Positions 8,755 through 18,378 of a stretch of 64,000 nucleotides of DNA are shown here, piece after piece. Below the pieces are notes generated by a model. It saw nothing but the letters and a program-made list of their open reading frames with translations. It made no database searches and was not told where the DNA came from. This DNA comes from Myxococcales bacterium (GTDB lineage: Bacteria; Myxococcota_A; Polyangia; Haliangiales; Haliangiaceae). The stretch is taken from assembly GCA_028287115.1 (NCBI GenBank), contig JAQBQF010000091.1, positions 38,935 through 102,934 of the forward strand, in the 5' to 3' direction. A program made the position numbers and the translations under genes. Position 1 is the stretch's first letter. Every line of letters begins with the position of its first letter.

Positions 8755-10398
8755 ATGGTCACGAGACGGAACGATCCAGCGAGTGCTGGTAAGGCGGCCG
8801 GCTCTCAGAAGATGGTGACTCGTGCCTGGTGGCACGCGATGGCGAGCGACAAGGAGTCGCGCGCGTACCTGCAAGCCCGCTTGGTCGTGTTGTCGCGGCT
8901 GATGTTCTGGAGCTTCATCGCGCTACTCGCGATGATGGTCCTCTTGTATGCGCGCTATCCGCTGATCGAGCCGAAGCGCAACCACTCGATCTATGCGGTG
9001 GCCGGAACCGGCGTGCTCATCCTCGTCCTGATCTGGTTTGGCCTGCTGTCGCGTCGGACGCTGTCGATGCGCACCCTCTACGTGATCGACGCATTCTACA
9101 TGGGCGGCACCGGCACGATTTTCGCGGCTGCCGCGGTGCTCGCGTCGGATCTGCACCTGTCGTCGACCGCGAATATCTTGTGGTCGTGCTTCGTCGTGTT
9201 CCTGCGTACGATCGTCGTGCCGAGCACCGGCCGGCGCACCGCGGTCGTCAGTGCGATCACGTTTGTTCCGATGGTGATCGCGGCGGTCATGCTGTCGAGC
9301 GAGCAGGAGCTACCCGCCGACGCCTTCGTGTTCAGCGTCGTGCTGATCGCGGCGGTCGTCATCTTGCTCGCCACCGTTGGGTCGCGGCTGATCTTCGGCT
9401 TGCGCCAGCAAGTCAGCGCGGCGATGCGGCTCGGTCAGTACACCCTCGACAGCAAGATCGGTGAAGGCGGCAACGGCGCCGTCTATCGCGCGCACCACGC
9501 GCTGTTGCGGCGGCCGACCGCGGTGAAGCTCGTCCGTCCCGACAAGACCAACGCCGAGACGATCAATCGGTTCGAGCGCGAGGTCCAGCACATGAGCCTT
9601 CTGACCCATCCGAATTCGGTCGCGGTCTACGACTACGGCCGGAGTCCCGATGGCGTGTTCTATTACGTGATGGAGTATCTCGACGGCATCGATCTCCAGA
9701 AGCTCGTCGAGCGATTCGGGCCGCAACCCGGCGATCGCGTGATCTCGATCCTCGTCCAGATCTGCGGCGCGCTTGCGGAGGCGCATCGGCGCGGCCTCAT
9801 CCATCGCGACATCAAGCCCGCGAACGTGATCCTGTGCGAGCGCGGCGATGTGCCGGATGTGGCAAAGGTCGTCGACTTCGGGCTCGTCAAAGAGTTCACG
9901 TCGAATGAAGGCGTGACTTCGCGCATGGTGCTCGGGACGCCGGCATACCTCGCCCCGGAGGCGATCACGGCTCCCGGCGAAGTCGGTCCAGCCGCGGATC
10001 TCTATGCACTCGGTGCGGTCGGCTATTTCTTGCTGACGGGTCAGTGCGTGTTCGTCGGCAAGACCGCCGTCGATGTTTGCGTCCAGCACACCACCGCGAC
10101 GCCCGTGCCGCCATCACGGCGAGTGCTGACCCCGATCAGCGCCGAGCTCGAGCAGATCTTGCTGCGCTGCCTGGCGAAACATCCCGCGGACCGGCCCGAG
10201 AGCGCCGGCGAGCTCGCGCAGCTGCTGCGGAGCGTTCCTCCGAGTGGCCGATGGTCCGACGCCGAGGCCGTCACGTGGTGGGCCAAGTTCACGCGGGCCG
10301 ACGAGCCGTCGTCGACCTCGCAAACGACGACGATCACCATCGATCTCGAGCAACGCGAGGTCGAGCCGGCGCAGCCTGCGGTCGAAGCCCTGAACTAA
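8755..10398 (+). CDS. Ser/Thr protein kinase with six N-terminal membrane helices
   Basis: 547 aa. Residues about 43-215 contain six hydrophobic helices; the Hanks kinase domain follows at 228-495 with glycine loop GEGGNGAVY (236-244), catalytic Lys258, HRDIKPAN (350-357), DFG (374-376) and activation-segment end GTPAYLAPE. All catalytic residues are present. Typical bacterial receptor kinases have the kinase first and one helix, so this topology is inverted: a multi-span sensor-like module feeds a C-terminal cytoplasmic kinase. Its 3' end overlaps by 4 nt with the convergent histidine kinase. Confidence 0.92.
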   Translation: MVTRRNDPASAGKAAGSQKMVTRAWWHAMASDKESRAYLQARLVVLSRLMFWSFIALLAMMVLLYARYPLIEPKRNHSIYAVAGTGVLILVLIWFGLLSRRTLSMRTLYVIDAFYMGGTGTIFAAAAVLASDLHLSSTANILWSCFVVFLRTIVVPSTGRRTAVVSAITFVPMVIAAVMLSSEQELPADAFVFSVVLIAAVVILLATVGSRLIFGLRQQVSAAMRLGQYTLDSKIGEGGNGAVYRAHHALLRRPTAVKLVRPDKTNAETINRFEREVQHMSLLTHPNSVAVYDYGRSPDGVFYYVMEYLDGIDLQKLVERFGPQPGDRVISILVQICGALAEAHRRGLIHRDIKPANVILCERGDVPDVAKVVDFGLVKEFTSNEGVTSRMVLGTPAYLAPEAITAPGEVGPAADLYALGAVGYFLLTGQCVFVGKTAVDVCVQHTTATPVPPSRRVLTPISAELEQILLRCLAKHPADRPESAGELAQLLRSVPPSGRWSDAEAVTWWAKFTRADEPSSTSQTTTITIDLEQREVEPAQPAVEALN

Positions 10399-11540
10399 CG
10401 CGGAAGATCGAACGTGAACGTCGTGCCTCTGCTCAGCTCGCTCTGCACCGTCAACATCCCGCCGTAGCTCGCGACGATCTCGCGGACCACCGAGAGCCCG
10501 AGGCCGGTGCCATTCTCGCCCTTCGTCGTGTAGAACGCCTCGAAGATCTTCTCGAGCTTGTCGGAGGGAATGCCACTGCCGGTGTCGCGGACGGAGCACA
10601 CGACGCGACTGCCGTCCGCGCTCGGCTCGACCTCGACGGTGACGCCGCCGGCTCCGGAGATCGCGTCGACCGCGTTGGTCACGAGATTGACGAGGATCTG
10701 TTCGATCCGCGTGCGATTGACCGTGACGGTCACCTGCTCGGGAGGCAACAGCAACTTGCAGTCGACACGCCCGAGCTTGCCGGCGAGCCTCAGCATGGCG
10801 ACGACATCGCGCACGACGGCATTGAGATCGATCGGAGCGACGTGATCGGGCCCGGGCCTTGCGAGCTGGATCAGGCGGTGACCGTGTTGCGTGATGTGCT
10901 CGCCGACGCGCTCGAGGTCGGGCAGTAACTGACGGGTGATCGCGGCGAGGTCGCCGTTGGTCTTGAGCACGTGCGCGAGCTCGTCGACGGCCGCGACCTG
11001 AATCTGGGCGATGTTGCGCAGCTCGTGACCGACGCCACCGGCGAGCGTGCCGAGGGTGGCGCGCCTCTCCGCGAGCAGCAGCATCTGCCTGCTTTGGGCG
11101 AGCTGTTCTTCGATGGATGCGTTGACGGCGAGCAGCTCGGCTTCGGCTTTGCGCCGGCGTGCGATCTCCGCCTCGTTGTCGGCGAGTAGCTGGCGAACCT
11201 CGCGGACGTCTCGCGCGACGAGCACGATGCCCTTCAGGTCGCCTTTCTCGTCGAGCACGGGCGATCCGGTGACCGAGACGGGAATCTTCTTGCCGTCGCT
11301 CGCCACGAGGAAGGACTCCTCGCGACGCAAGATATCGCCATCTCCGATTCGCTTGCGAACGACCGTGCGCAGCCCCGAGCCTCCGTCGATGAACAGCGAT
11401 GCGATCTGCTTGCCGCGAAGCTGTTCGACGGAGCAGCCGATGATGTGCGCAGCCGCCGAATTCGCCATCGTGACGCACCCGTCCGGATCGATCACGAACA
11501 GCGCATCCACCATCGCCTCGATGACGAAGTCGATCACCAC
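10395..11540 (-). CDS. Soluble PAS-domain sensor histidine kinase
   Basis: 381 aa, no membrane segment. PAS fold at about 1-115 (ALFVIDPDGCVTMANSAAAHIIG), a coiled coil at 115-160, H-box GVGHELRN and a HATPase domain with N box (LVNLVTNAVDAI), G1 DTGSGIP and G2 GTGLGL. It autophosphorylates on the H-box His and passes phosphate to an unknown response regulator; none is encoded nearby, so it is an orphan kinase. The H-box starts GVGHE rather than the common A/G-VAHE. It is divergent from the large kinase gene at 11589, 48 bp away. Confidence 0.93.
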   Translation of the reverse strand: MVIDFVIEAMVDALFVIDPDGCVTMANSAAAHIIGCSVEQLRGKQIASLFIDGGSGLRTVVRKRIGDGDILRREESFLVASDGKKIPVSVTGSPVLDEKGDLKGIVLVARDVREVRQLLADNEAEIARRRKAEAELLAVNASIEEQLAQSRQMLLLAERRATLGTLAGGVGHELRNIAQIQVAAVDELAHVLKTNGDLAAITRQLLPDLERVGEHITQHGHRLIQLARPGPDHVAPIDLNAVVRDVVAMLRLAGKLGRVDCKLLLPPEQVTVTVNRTRIEQILVNLVTNAVDAISGAGGVTVEVEPSADGSRVVCSVRDTGSGIPSDKLEKIFEAFYTTKGENGTGLGLSVVREIVASYGGMLTVQSELSRGTTFTFDLPR

Positions 11541-11588
11541 AGATCACAATATCACGCGCCTCCCATCAACGCGCTAGAGTGACGCGGC

Positions 11589-14500
11589 GTGGCTCGCTGT
11601 CAGACCTGTCATCGCCGATTGCGGTCCGGAGGAAGCTGTCCGATCCATCACGGTGAGATCGTTCCGGCCGGGGTATCCCCTTCCGGCGATCCCGCTGCAT
11701 CACCGGAAGCTGCGGCGCCTCCACGCGCGTGGCCCGAGCCCATCGGAAAATTGCTTGGTGCGGGCGGCTTTGCGGGAGTGTGGGAGCTCGCGGATCACCG
11801 CGTGCTCAAGCTCGCGCACGTCGGCCACGAGCTGGCGCGGGCGCGGCTTTTGCGCGAAGCGGAGGCGATGTCGGCGATCGGAGCCCCGGCCGTGCCACGG
11901 CTGCATGGCACCGGCGTGCTGCCGGACGGTCGCGCGTGGATCGCGATGGACATGATCGAGGGTACGACGCTCGCGGATCTCACGACCGGCGGGCCGTCAA
12001 AAGCGAACGAAGCGGTCGCGATCGGCCTGGCGATTCTCGAGAGCCTGCGCGCCGTACATCGCGCGCGGTTCGTGCACCGCGATCTGAAGCCCGACAACCT
12101 CGTTCGGCTCGCCGACGGCAGCGTCGTGATTCTCGATCTCGGCCTCGCGCGCAAGCTCCCGGAGGATCCAGATGATCCGACGCGCGCGAATGTTCAGGTC
12201 GGTTCTCTCGAATACATCCCGCCCGAGCAAATCACCGATTCGGCATCGGTCGACGAGCGCTCCGATCTTTATGCGTTCGGCTGCGTGCTCTACGAGCTGT
12301 GTGCGGGCCGGCCGCCGTTCGTCGGAGACGCCGCCGCACTCGAACGTGCACACACGGCGCTGCGTCCGCCCCGGCTCGGGGCGCTGGCCGACGTGCCGAG
12401 CGCGGTCGAGGCACTCGTCCACGACTGTCTCCAGAAGGAGCCCGCGCGGCGCCCGGCGAGCGTCGCGGTCGCGTACGCGCGGCTCGCGTCGGCGAGCGAC
12501 GAGCCGTTGTTGGTGCGGATGTCGCATTCGATGTCGGTGATTCGCGAAGGCAAGCAGCCGGTGGTGCTGTTGTGGGCCGAGCTGCCTCGCGTCGATCGAG
12601 CGCTGCTCGGCATGTTGACCGCGCGCCGGCTCGTCCTCGCATCTCAGCGCGGGCGGCGCGTGCTCGCCGCCGTGCTCGGTGGCGAGCATGCCGACCCGGC
12701 GACTGCGGCGATCGCCGCGGCGCGCGATCTCGCGGCAGCAGGCGCGCGTGTCGCGTTGCACCTCGAAGCGTTGCGTGTCGATTCCCCGGCGAGCGGATCG
12801 ACGATTCACGGTGAGCCCATCGAAAAACCCGAGACGTGGCTGCCGGCGAAGCCGTGGCTCGGCGTCGTGCTGACGCGTGCGCTCGCGACGGTGACGCAAG
12901 CACCGACACGAAGCTCGGAAGCGGGACCGGAGTTTCGCGCGCTCGCCGACGAGGAAGGCTCGCGCGAGCTGTTCGGCCGCGATGTCTTGTTGACCGATCT
13001 CGCGGCCGACGCCGCTGCCGCATTACGCGGTATGCCCGAGTCGTCCGATCGCAGTGGCTCGGGGACGTGGCATCCGCAAGGTCCGGCGTTCGCGCTGCTG
13101 CTCGGCGAGTCCGGTGTCGGCAAGACCGCGTTCGCGGCCGAGCTCGGCCGCCGGCTCGCGGAGCTCGGGGTCCGAGTTCACATGGCGGCCGTTCCGGCAC
13201 CCGGCACCGGGCGGCCGGGTTACACCGCGCTCGCGCCGCTCGCCGGTGACATCAAGGTGCAAGGCTCGATCATCCGGTCGGTCGGTGATGCGCTGCGTGC
13301 GGCTGCCCGCGAACGACCGACGGCGATCATCCTCGACGATCTTCACCTCGCCGAGCACGATCTCCTCGACGCACTCGAGTATGCGACGCTCGGTGGTGAG
13401 CCACTGCCGTTGTGGGTGCTCGGCGTCGCGTCGCCTCGGATCGAAGTGCGACGCCCCGAGCTCGGTCATCGCGCGGAGCGACACCGGCGCGACGTGTTGC
13501 CGTGCCTCGAAGAGGATGCGGCGGTCTCGCTGACGGCGTCGCTGCTGCAGCCTGCCGAGTATCCGCCGCTGCGCGCGCTGCGCAGGCTCGTCGCGCTAGC
13601 CCACGGCAACCCGCTGCATTTGGCGATGCTCGCGCGCGAGATCCACGAGCGAGGTGCAGTTCGCGAGCGGCCCGGCGGAGGCGGTCACTTCCTCGATATC
13701 GGTGCTCTCGACGACCTGCAGCAGCTCGCCTTGGGCCCATGGCTCGCGGCCCGGGATCTCGCCGGGCTTGGCGCCGAGCTCGTGGCGCTCGCGCGACTGT
13801 GCGCGGTGATCGGCGGGGAGATCGGTCGCGATGAGGTGGTCGCGGTAGTCGAAGGTGTCGAGCGGCGCGGCGGCGCGACGACGCCGATCGACGTCGACAT
13901 CGGCCTTGCCGAGCTCGTTCGCTCCCAGGTCCTGACGACTTCCGAGCACGGTTATATGTTCCGGCAGGCGCTCGTCGAAGAAGGTATCTACACGACCACC
14001 GACGAAACCGAGCGCCGCGTGCTCCATCAGATGGCCCTCGATTATTGGAAGGCCACCGCCTCCGACGATCCGGTGATCGCCGCGCGCATCGCACGTCACG
14101 CGGAGGCAGTCGGCGATCGTGACAGCGCGACGACTGCATTTGCAACCCTCGGTGAACGCGCGCATCGCGAACATCGCTCGTTCGACGCCGAACAGGCGTG
14201 GTCGGGCGTGATCCGTAACGCGGTTGGCAGGGACGCCGCGCAGAGCCGCGCACTGATGGGACGCGCGCGCGCACGCTATCGGCTGCAGCGGATGCGCGAT
14301 GCCCTCCTCGATCTCGAGGAAGCGACGGAGATTGCGAGACAAGTCGGCGACCTGGAGCTCGAGATCGAAGCGCTGCTCGAGACCGGGATCGTGCTCGACT
14401 TCACCGAGGACTATGCGCGTTCGAAAGAGGTCGCGACCCTCGCGCGAGCTCGGCTCGGTGCGGCGGCGGCACGATATCCATCGCTCTCGATCGATCTCGA

Positions 14501-15290
14501 TCTCGCCGACGGCCGGGGCATGTTTCGCGAGCAGCGGTTCACCGATGCGGCGATCATGCTGCGTGGCGTGCTCAGCTCCGCCCGCGCCGGTCAGCGGCAC
14601 GAGTCGGCAGCGATCGCGGCGCTCCTCCTCGGTCCGGTGCTCGCCGACCTGCGAGAGCTCGACGAGGCCGAGCACGTGTTTGCGGAGATGATCGCCGATT
14701 GTCAGGCGCTCGGCGATCGGTTCCATCTGGCAGCCGCGTACGGCAACCGCGCCTGGCTGTGGACCGCGCGAGGAAGCGTCGATCGAACCGAGGCCGATCT
14801 GCGACTCGTGATTCAGCTCGCCCGCGAAGCCGGACAGGCTCATTTCGAGCGCGCGGCGACCCACAATCTCGCGGAACATCGACTGTGGCAGAACGAGCTC
14901 GACGAGGCCCTGCAGCTCGCACGGCGTGGTCTCGCGCTGCAAAGCCGAGCGGGAGAAGGCAGCACGCGTCCGGATCGGTTGCTGCTCGCACGGGTGATCG
15001 CCGCCGCCGGACCGACCGACGAGCTTCGCGCGCTCCTCCGCTCGTTCGAAGACGAATCGGGAATCGGTGTCGAGGATGCACTCGTGATCGATGTGCTGCG
15101 CGGGATGACGCACGACCCCGCGAACCTCGCGAGCGCGCTCGAGCAGATCCGGCCGCTCTACGTTGGACTGCGCCTGGAGCTGTGGCAGCTCGGTGCTCGT
15201 CACGGGGTCTTGCCCCCCGGCCTTCGGGACGAGGCGATCGCGCTCGCTCGAACGGATCCGGTCTGGGTGCGTAGAATCAGCGAATTCTGA
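11589..15290 (+). CDS. Zinc-ribbon Ser/Thr kinase fused to cyclase-like, ATPase and TPR regions
   Basis: 1233 aa from GTG 11589. Order: a short Cys/His cluster (C4, C7, C17, H20/H21); Hanks kinase at 50-300 with GAGGFAGVW, LKLAH, HRDLKPDN and DLG in place of DFG; about 325-440 resembles a degenerate class III nucleotide-cyclase homology domain (GARVALHLE, STIHGEP), as in other kinase-ATPase regulators; an AAA/STAND-type ATPase with Walker A GESGVGKT (506-513) and Walker B IILDDLHL; then TPR-like helical repeats to the end. This resembles large myxobacterial signalling ATPases. DLG still keeps the metal-binding Asp, so activity is plausible. Partners are unknown. Confidence 0.9.
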   Translation: MARCQTCHRRLRSGGSCPIHHGEIVPAGVSPSGDPAASPEAAAPPRAWPEPIGKLLGAGGFAGVWELADHRVLKLAHVGHELARARLLREAEAMSAIGAPAVPRLHGTGVLPDGRAWIAMDMIEGTTLADLTTGGPSKANEAVAIGLAILESLRAVHRARFVHRDLKPDNLVRLADGSVVILDLGLARKLPEDPDDPTRANVQVGSLEYIPPEQITDSASVDERSDLYAFGCVLYELCAGRPPFVGDAAALERAHTALRPPRLGALADVPSAVEALVHDCLQKEPARRPASVAVAYARLASASDEPLLVRMSHSMSVIREGKQPVVLLWAELPRVDRALLGMLTARRLVLASQRGRRVLAAVLGGEHADPATAAIAAARDLAAAGARVALHLEALRVDSPASGSTIHGEPIEKPETWLPAKPWLGVVLTRALATVTQAPTRSSEAGPEFRALADEEGSRELFGRDVLLTDLAADAAAALRGMPESSDRSGSGTWHPQGPAFALLLGESGVGKTAFAAELGRRLAELGVRVHMAAVPAPGTGRPGYTALAPLAGDIKVQGSIIRSVGDALRAAARERPTAIILDDLHLAEHDLLDALEYATLGGEPLPLWVLGVASPRIEVRRPELGHRAERHRRDVLPCLEEDAAVSLTASLLQPAEYPPLRALRRLVALAHGNPLHLAMLAREIHERGAVRERPGGGGHFLDIGALDDLQQLALGPWLAARDLAGLGAELVALARLCAVIGGEIGRDEVVAVVEGVERRGGATTPIDVDIGLAELVRSQVLTTSEHGYMFRQALVEEGIYTTTDETERRVLHQMALDYWKATASDDPVIAARIARHAEAVGDRDSATTAFATLGERAHREHRSFDAEQAWSGVIRNAVGRDAAQSRALMGRARARYRLQRMRDALLDLEEATEIARQVGDLELEIEALLETGIVLDFTEDYARSKEVATLARARLGAAAARYPSLSIDLDLADGRGMFREQRFTDAAIMLRGVLSSARAGQRHESAAIAALLLGPVLADLRELDEAEHVFAEMIADCQALGDRFHLAAAYGNRAWLWTARGSVDRTEADLRLVIQLAREAGQAHFERAATHNLAEHRLWQNELDEALQLARRGLALQSRAGEGSTRPDRLLLARVIAAAGPTDELRALLRSFEDESGIGVEDALVIDVLRGMTHDPANLASALEQIRPLYVGLRLELWQLGARHGVLPPGLRDEAIALARTDPVWVRRISEF

Positions 15291-15387
15291 GGGCTACGAT
15301 GTAGGCGTGCCGACACGCTGGATCACCTCGGCCCCGATCTGGATACGTCGCAGAAGCTCGTAAACAGCGATACGATTCGGGTGAACC

Positions 15388-16608
15388 TTGAGCGACAGCC
15401 GAAATCGCAAACCGAGAACGACCGGGGCCATGGAGGCATTTGTGTCTTCAGCGCCAGCACCGCACGTTGCCGGTTATCGCGTGGAGCGTTTGGTCGGCGA
15501 AGGCGGCTTCGGTCAGGTCTGGCGCGGTACCCGCGACGACGGCAGTCTCGTCGCGATCAAGATCTTGCATCTCGAGCTCATTCGATCGAACGACGCGCTG
15601 ACGCGCTTCGAACGCGAGCTCGAGGCCATCGAACGCCTCAACCATCGCAACGTCGTGCGCGCGTTCGATCACGGCTCGCTCGAGGACGGCCGACCGTTTC
15701 TCGTCCTCGAATACATCGAAGGACCTAGTCTTCGCGACGTCATTCACGAACGTGGATCGTTGCCGCCACAAGAGATGCTCGCGATCTTCGAGCCACTCTG
15801 CGACGCGCTCACAACGGCTCACGCGGTCGGACTCGTTCACCGCGATGTCAAAGCCTCGAACGTGATCATCGGTCACGACGCGCTAGGAGCGAGGCCCGTG
15901 TTGCTCGACTTCGGTCTCGTCAAGCTCACCGATCAAACCGGCCCGGGTCTGACGTCATCACGAAGCATGCTCGGCACACCGGCTGCGATGGCTCCAGAAC
16001 AGATGCGAGGGCAGCCGGTCGATGCACGGACCGACGTCTACGCGATGGGGCTGCTCGCGTATCACATGCTGACGGGCGCGGTCGCGTTCGGCGGAGCGCC
16101 TGGGGTGGTCCAGAGCTATCTGCAGGTCCACGGACCGAGGCCACGGCCATCGGCGAAGGTCGACATCGATCCCGCGATCGACGAGCCGATCGTCCGAGCA
16201 CTCCAGCCGGATCCAAACGCCCGATTTACGACGCCGGGGGATCTGTTCGACGCACTCCGCGCCGTGATCGCGCCGACGTCGGTTGGCAGCGAGCAGGACG
16301 TCGTTACCCTGTATGTCGAAGGTGGGCCGGCCGATCTCGCTCTGGCGTCCGCCGCGGCCACCGGGGCCGGGATGACCATCGCGATGGCAGCCCCGGATAG
16401 CCTGATCGCGGTCGCTTACAGAAGTGACCTCGAGGTCGCGGCGATCTGTAACAAGCTCGCCGACCTGGCGTCGACCGCCAAGATGGCCCTTGGTACGAGC
16501 CGGGCGACGATCTGCGGCAGTGTAGTCGATGGCCCGGCACTCGATATTGAAGGCTGGTCGCCATACCCGCTCGATCTCGGCCTGTGGGTCTCCCCGGAAC
16601 TAACGTAG
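15388..16608 (+). CDS. Ser/Thr protein kinase with small C-terminal domain
   Basis: 406 aa if it starts at TTG 15388; ATG 15430 (392 aa) is an alternative and I cannot decide. Kinase at about 30-285: GEGGFGQVW, AIKIL, HRDVKASN (Ala for the usual Pro), DFGLVK and GTPAAMAPE. No membrane helix. The last 100 residues are not kinase; they contain VVTLYVEGGPADLALASAA and look like a small alpha/beta domain, perhaps a remnant of the cyclase-like region seen in the upstream kinase. It lies just downstream of that gene and may be transcribed with it. Confidence 0.9.
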   Translation: MSDSRNRKPRTTGAMEAFVSSAPAPHVAGYRVERLVGEGGFGQVWRGTRDDGSLVAIKILHLELIRSNDALTRFERELEAIERLNHRNVVRAFDHGSLEDGRPFLVLEYIEGPSLRDVIHERGSLPPQEMLAIFEPLCDALTTAHAVGLVHRDVKASNVIIGHDALGARPVLLDFGLVKLTDQTGPGLTSSRSMLGTPAAMAPEQMRGQPVDARTDVYAMGLLAYHMLTGAVAFGGAPGVVQSYLQVHGPRPRPSAKVDIDPAIDEPIVRALQPDPNARFTTPGDLFDALRAVIAPTSVGSEQDVVTLYVEGGPADLALASAAATGAGMTIAMAAPDSLIAVAYRSDLEVAAICNKLADLASTAKMALGTSRATICGSVVDGPALDIEGWSPYPLDLGLWVSPELT

Positions 16609-16687
16609 GTCCTCGGCGCACTGCAGCGATTGTGTCGTCAACATGCTTCCTTGCGGCTGGCTGCACATGACGTGCAAAATTAGATTT

Positions 16688-17695
16688 ATGCGCTCCGAGA
16701 CTCGTTGTGCGGTGTTCGTTGGTTGTGTCTTGGGGCTGTCTGCGTGCGTTGCGGACGAAAGTCTCAGCAGCAATTCGCAGTCGGTGACGACGCTCAACCG
16801 GCTCGCGTCGAACCGACTCGCGTCGAACCGACTCGCGTCGAACCGACTCGCGAGCAATCAGCTCGCGCTCAACGACAACGGTGGCGCGGAGCTCATGTCG
16901 ACCGACGACGGGCGCAACGTCCTCAGCTACATCGTCGGCTGTGCGATCGATGCAGGTGATTCGATCATCGCGTTTCATCGTCCCGCCGGTGGCTGCTCGG
17001 CAGACGCCGACTGCGGCACGTTGACGACCGGCAGCTGCCAGCCGAACGGAAGCTGCAAATACACGTTCCCGGGAAACCTCGACCTCGCGCCCCAATGGGT
17101 CGATCACAACCTCGATGAAGCAGGTCAAGGTTGGATCAGCGCCTGTATGTTCGCGCGCGTGAACGCCCATGACACCGCCGAAGAGATCTCACTCCACGGG
17201 GAGCACCCGGCGCTCACGGTGGGGATCGATGAAGGCCTCCTCTACAGGATCGAAGAAGGCGCGTTCTACGGCAACATGTTCCTCTCGAGCGATCGCCACC
17301 TCGAGCTCCGGGACTTCGCGCACGTCTGCCGCGGCGAAGGCCAGGCCTCGGGCGAGTTCGGTGGCCTCGTCGACCGCGATTGCGCGGAGCCCGATCCGAG
17401 CAATCCAGCGATCAGCCAGTGCGGCTTCTCGTACGAGGGCGACTGCGCCGACTACACCCCGCTCTACCCGAGCGCCTTTGCGTGCGACGAGCGCGAGAGC
17501 GGCGATCCTTGCGAGGACTCGCACGGCTCGCACGGCGATGACGACCGTGATGGCCATCATCGCCATCGCCACGAGTGCTCCCCCACCGCAGATCACGGGT
17601 TCTATTACGAGGGTTGCCACGTCGCGGCGGGACCTCGCCGGTCGTGGGGGCATCGAGGGTTCCAACAGGTCATCACGACGTTCGTGACTCCGTAG
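16688..17695 (+). CDS. Cys-rich lipoprotein with NRLAS repeats, function unknown
   Basis: 335 aa from ATG 16688. Lipobox LSAC near residue 19. Residues about 37-61 are five tandem pentapeptides NRLAS/NQLAL encoded by 15-bp DNA repeats. The rest has paired cysteines (SADADCGTLTTGSCQPNGSC), a conserved-looking LSYIVGCAIDAGDSI segment and a His/Asp-rich stretch (DDDRDGHHRHRH) that could bind metal. I recall similar repeat-bearing lipoproteins as a myxobacterial theme but name no family. Exported and surface attached by inference. Confidence 0.75.
   Translation: MRSETRCAVFVGCVLGLSACVADESLSSNSQSVTTLNRLASNRLASNRLASNRLASNQLALNDNGGAELMSTDDGRNVLSYIVGCAIDAGDSIIAFHRPAGGCSADADCGTLTTGSCQPNGSCKYTFPGNLDLAPQWVDHNLDEAGQGWISACMFARVNAHDTAEEISLHGEHPALTVGIDEGLLYRIEEGAFYGNMFLSSDRHLELRDFAHVCRGEGQASGEFGGLVDRDCAEPDPSNPAISQCGFSYEGDCADYTPLYPSAFACDERESGDPCEDSHGSHGDDDRDGHHRHRHECSPTADHGFYYEGCHVAAGPRRSWGHRGFQQVITTFVTP
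16796..16870 (+). repeat. Five 15-bp tandem repeats encoding the NRLAS pentapeptide
   Basis: Units of consensus AACCGACTCGCGTCG start at 16796, 16811, 16826, 16841 and 16856; the first three differ by at most one base and the last two decay. In-frame, so copy number can vary without breaking the gene. Confidence 0.9.
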
Positions 17696-17711
17696 TGCTA
17701 ACGTTCATGGC

Positions 17712-18338
17712 GTGAGCATCACGCGGCGCATCCTCGAAGGAGCGCAATCCGGTCTATCGAAGCTGACCTCGCTGGTCATCGTCGACGACGAACCGCTGAG
17801 CCACATCGAGAGCGCGGCGTTGCAAGCGGAGCTCACCGCACGCAAGGCAGCGCGCGAGCGGACCAAGCGCGAGCCCTCGGACAATCCGCTCGCGAAGCTT
17901 GCGGTCGCGACACCGGCGGCTCGAGCGGCGCGCGAGAAAGCCGCAAGAGATCGCAGCGCCCGGGTTCATCGCGAGCGCGACGAGCGCGAGGCCAAGCAGC
18001 GCGCCGCGGCCGACGACGCGTTTCGCCGGATGAAAGAGCAAGCGGCCCGCGGCGGCGGCAGCACGAGCGCACCGCGCGGAAACACCAGCAACAGCGGGAA
18101 CGCGCGACCTCCACGGCCGGGCACCCAAGATGCGCAGATCGCCGAGTGGTATCGCGTGCTCGATCTCAGCGTCGGCGCCGAGATGGCGCAGATCAAGACG
18201 TCGTACCGGCAGCTTATGCGCAAGTATCACCCCGACATGCATGCCGGAAATCCGCACAAGCAGAAGGCCGCGACCGAGCTGTCGATGCGTGTAACAGCTG
18301 CGTATAACGGGCTGGTCGAGCACCTCGAAAAGAAGTAA
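17712..18338 (+). CDS. J-domain (DnaJ-like) protein with charged coiled-coil N-terminus
   Basis: 208 aa from GTG 17712. A C-terminal J domain occupies about 142-205 (WYRVLDLSVGAEMAQIKTSYRQLMRKYHPDMH) with the HPD motif that stimulates DnaK ATPase. Residues 35-115 are Ala/Arg/Glu-rich and likely helical or coiled; 115-135 is a Gly/Ser/Pro linker. No G/F or zinc-finger region, so it is a class C J protein with a specialised DnaK-recruiting role. Sits 16 bp after the lipoprotein gene. Confidence 0.88.
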   Translation: MSITRRILEGAQSGLSKLTSLVIVDDEPLSHIESAALQAELTARKAARERTKREPSDNPLAKLAVATPAARAAREKAARDRSARVHRERDEREAKQRAAADDAFRRMKEQAARGGGSTSAPRGNTSNSGNARPPRPGTQDAQIAEWYRVLDLSVGAEMAQIKTSYRQLMRKYHPDMHAGNPHKQKAATELSMRVTAAYNGLVEHLEKK

Positions 18339-18378
18339 TCGGCGCCGTCGCGCAGCCGCAACATGGTAAACCCGCGGC

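Noticed and set aside
16796..16870. Possible CRISPR-like short repeats
   Set aside because: 15-bp direct tandem units with no spacers, fully in frame inside a gene.
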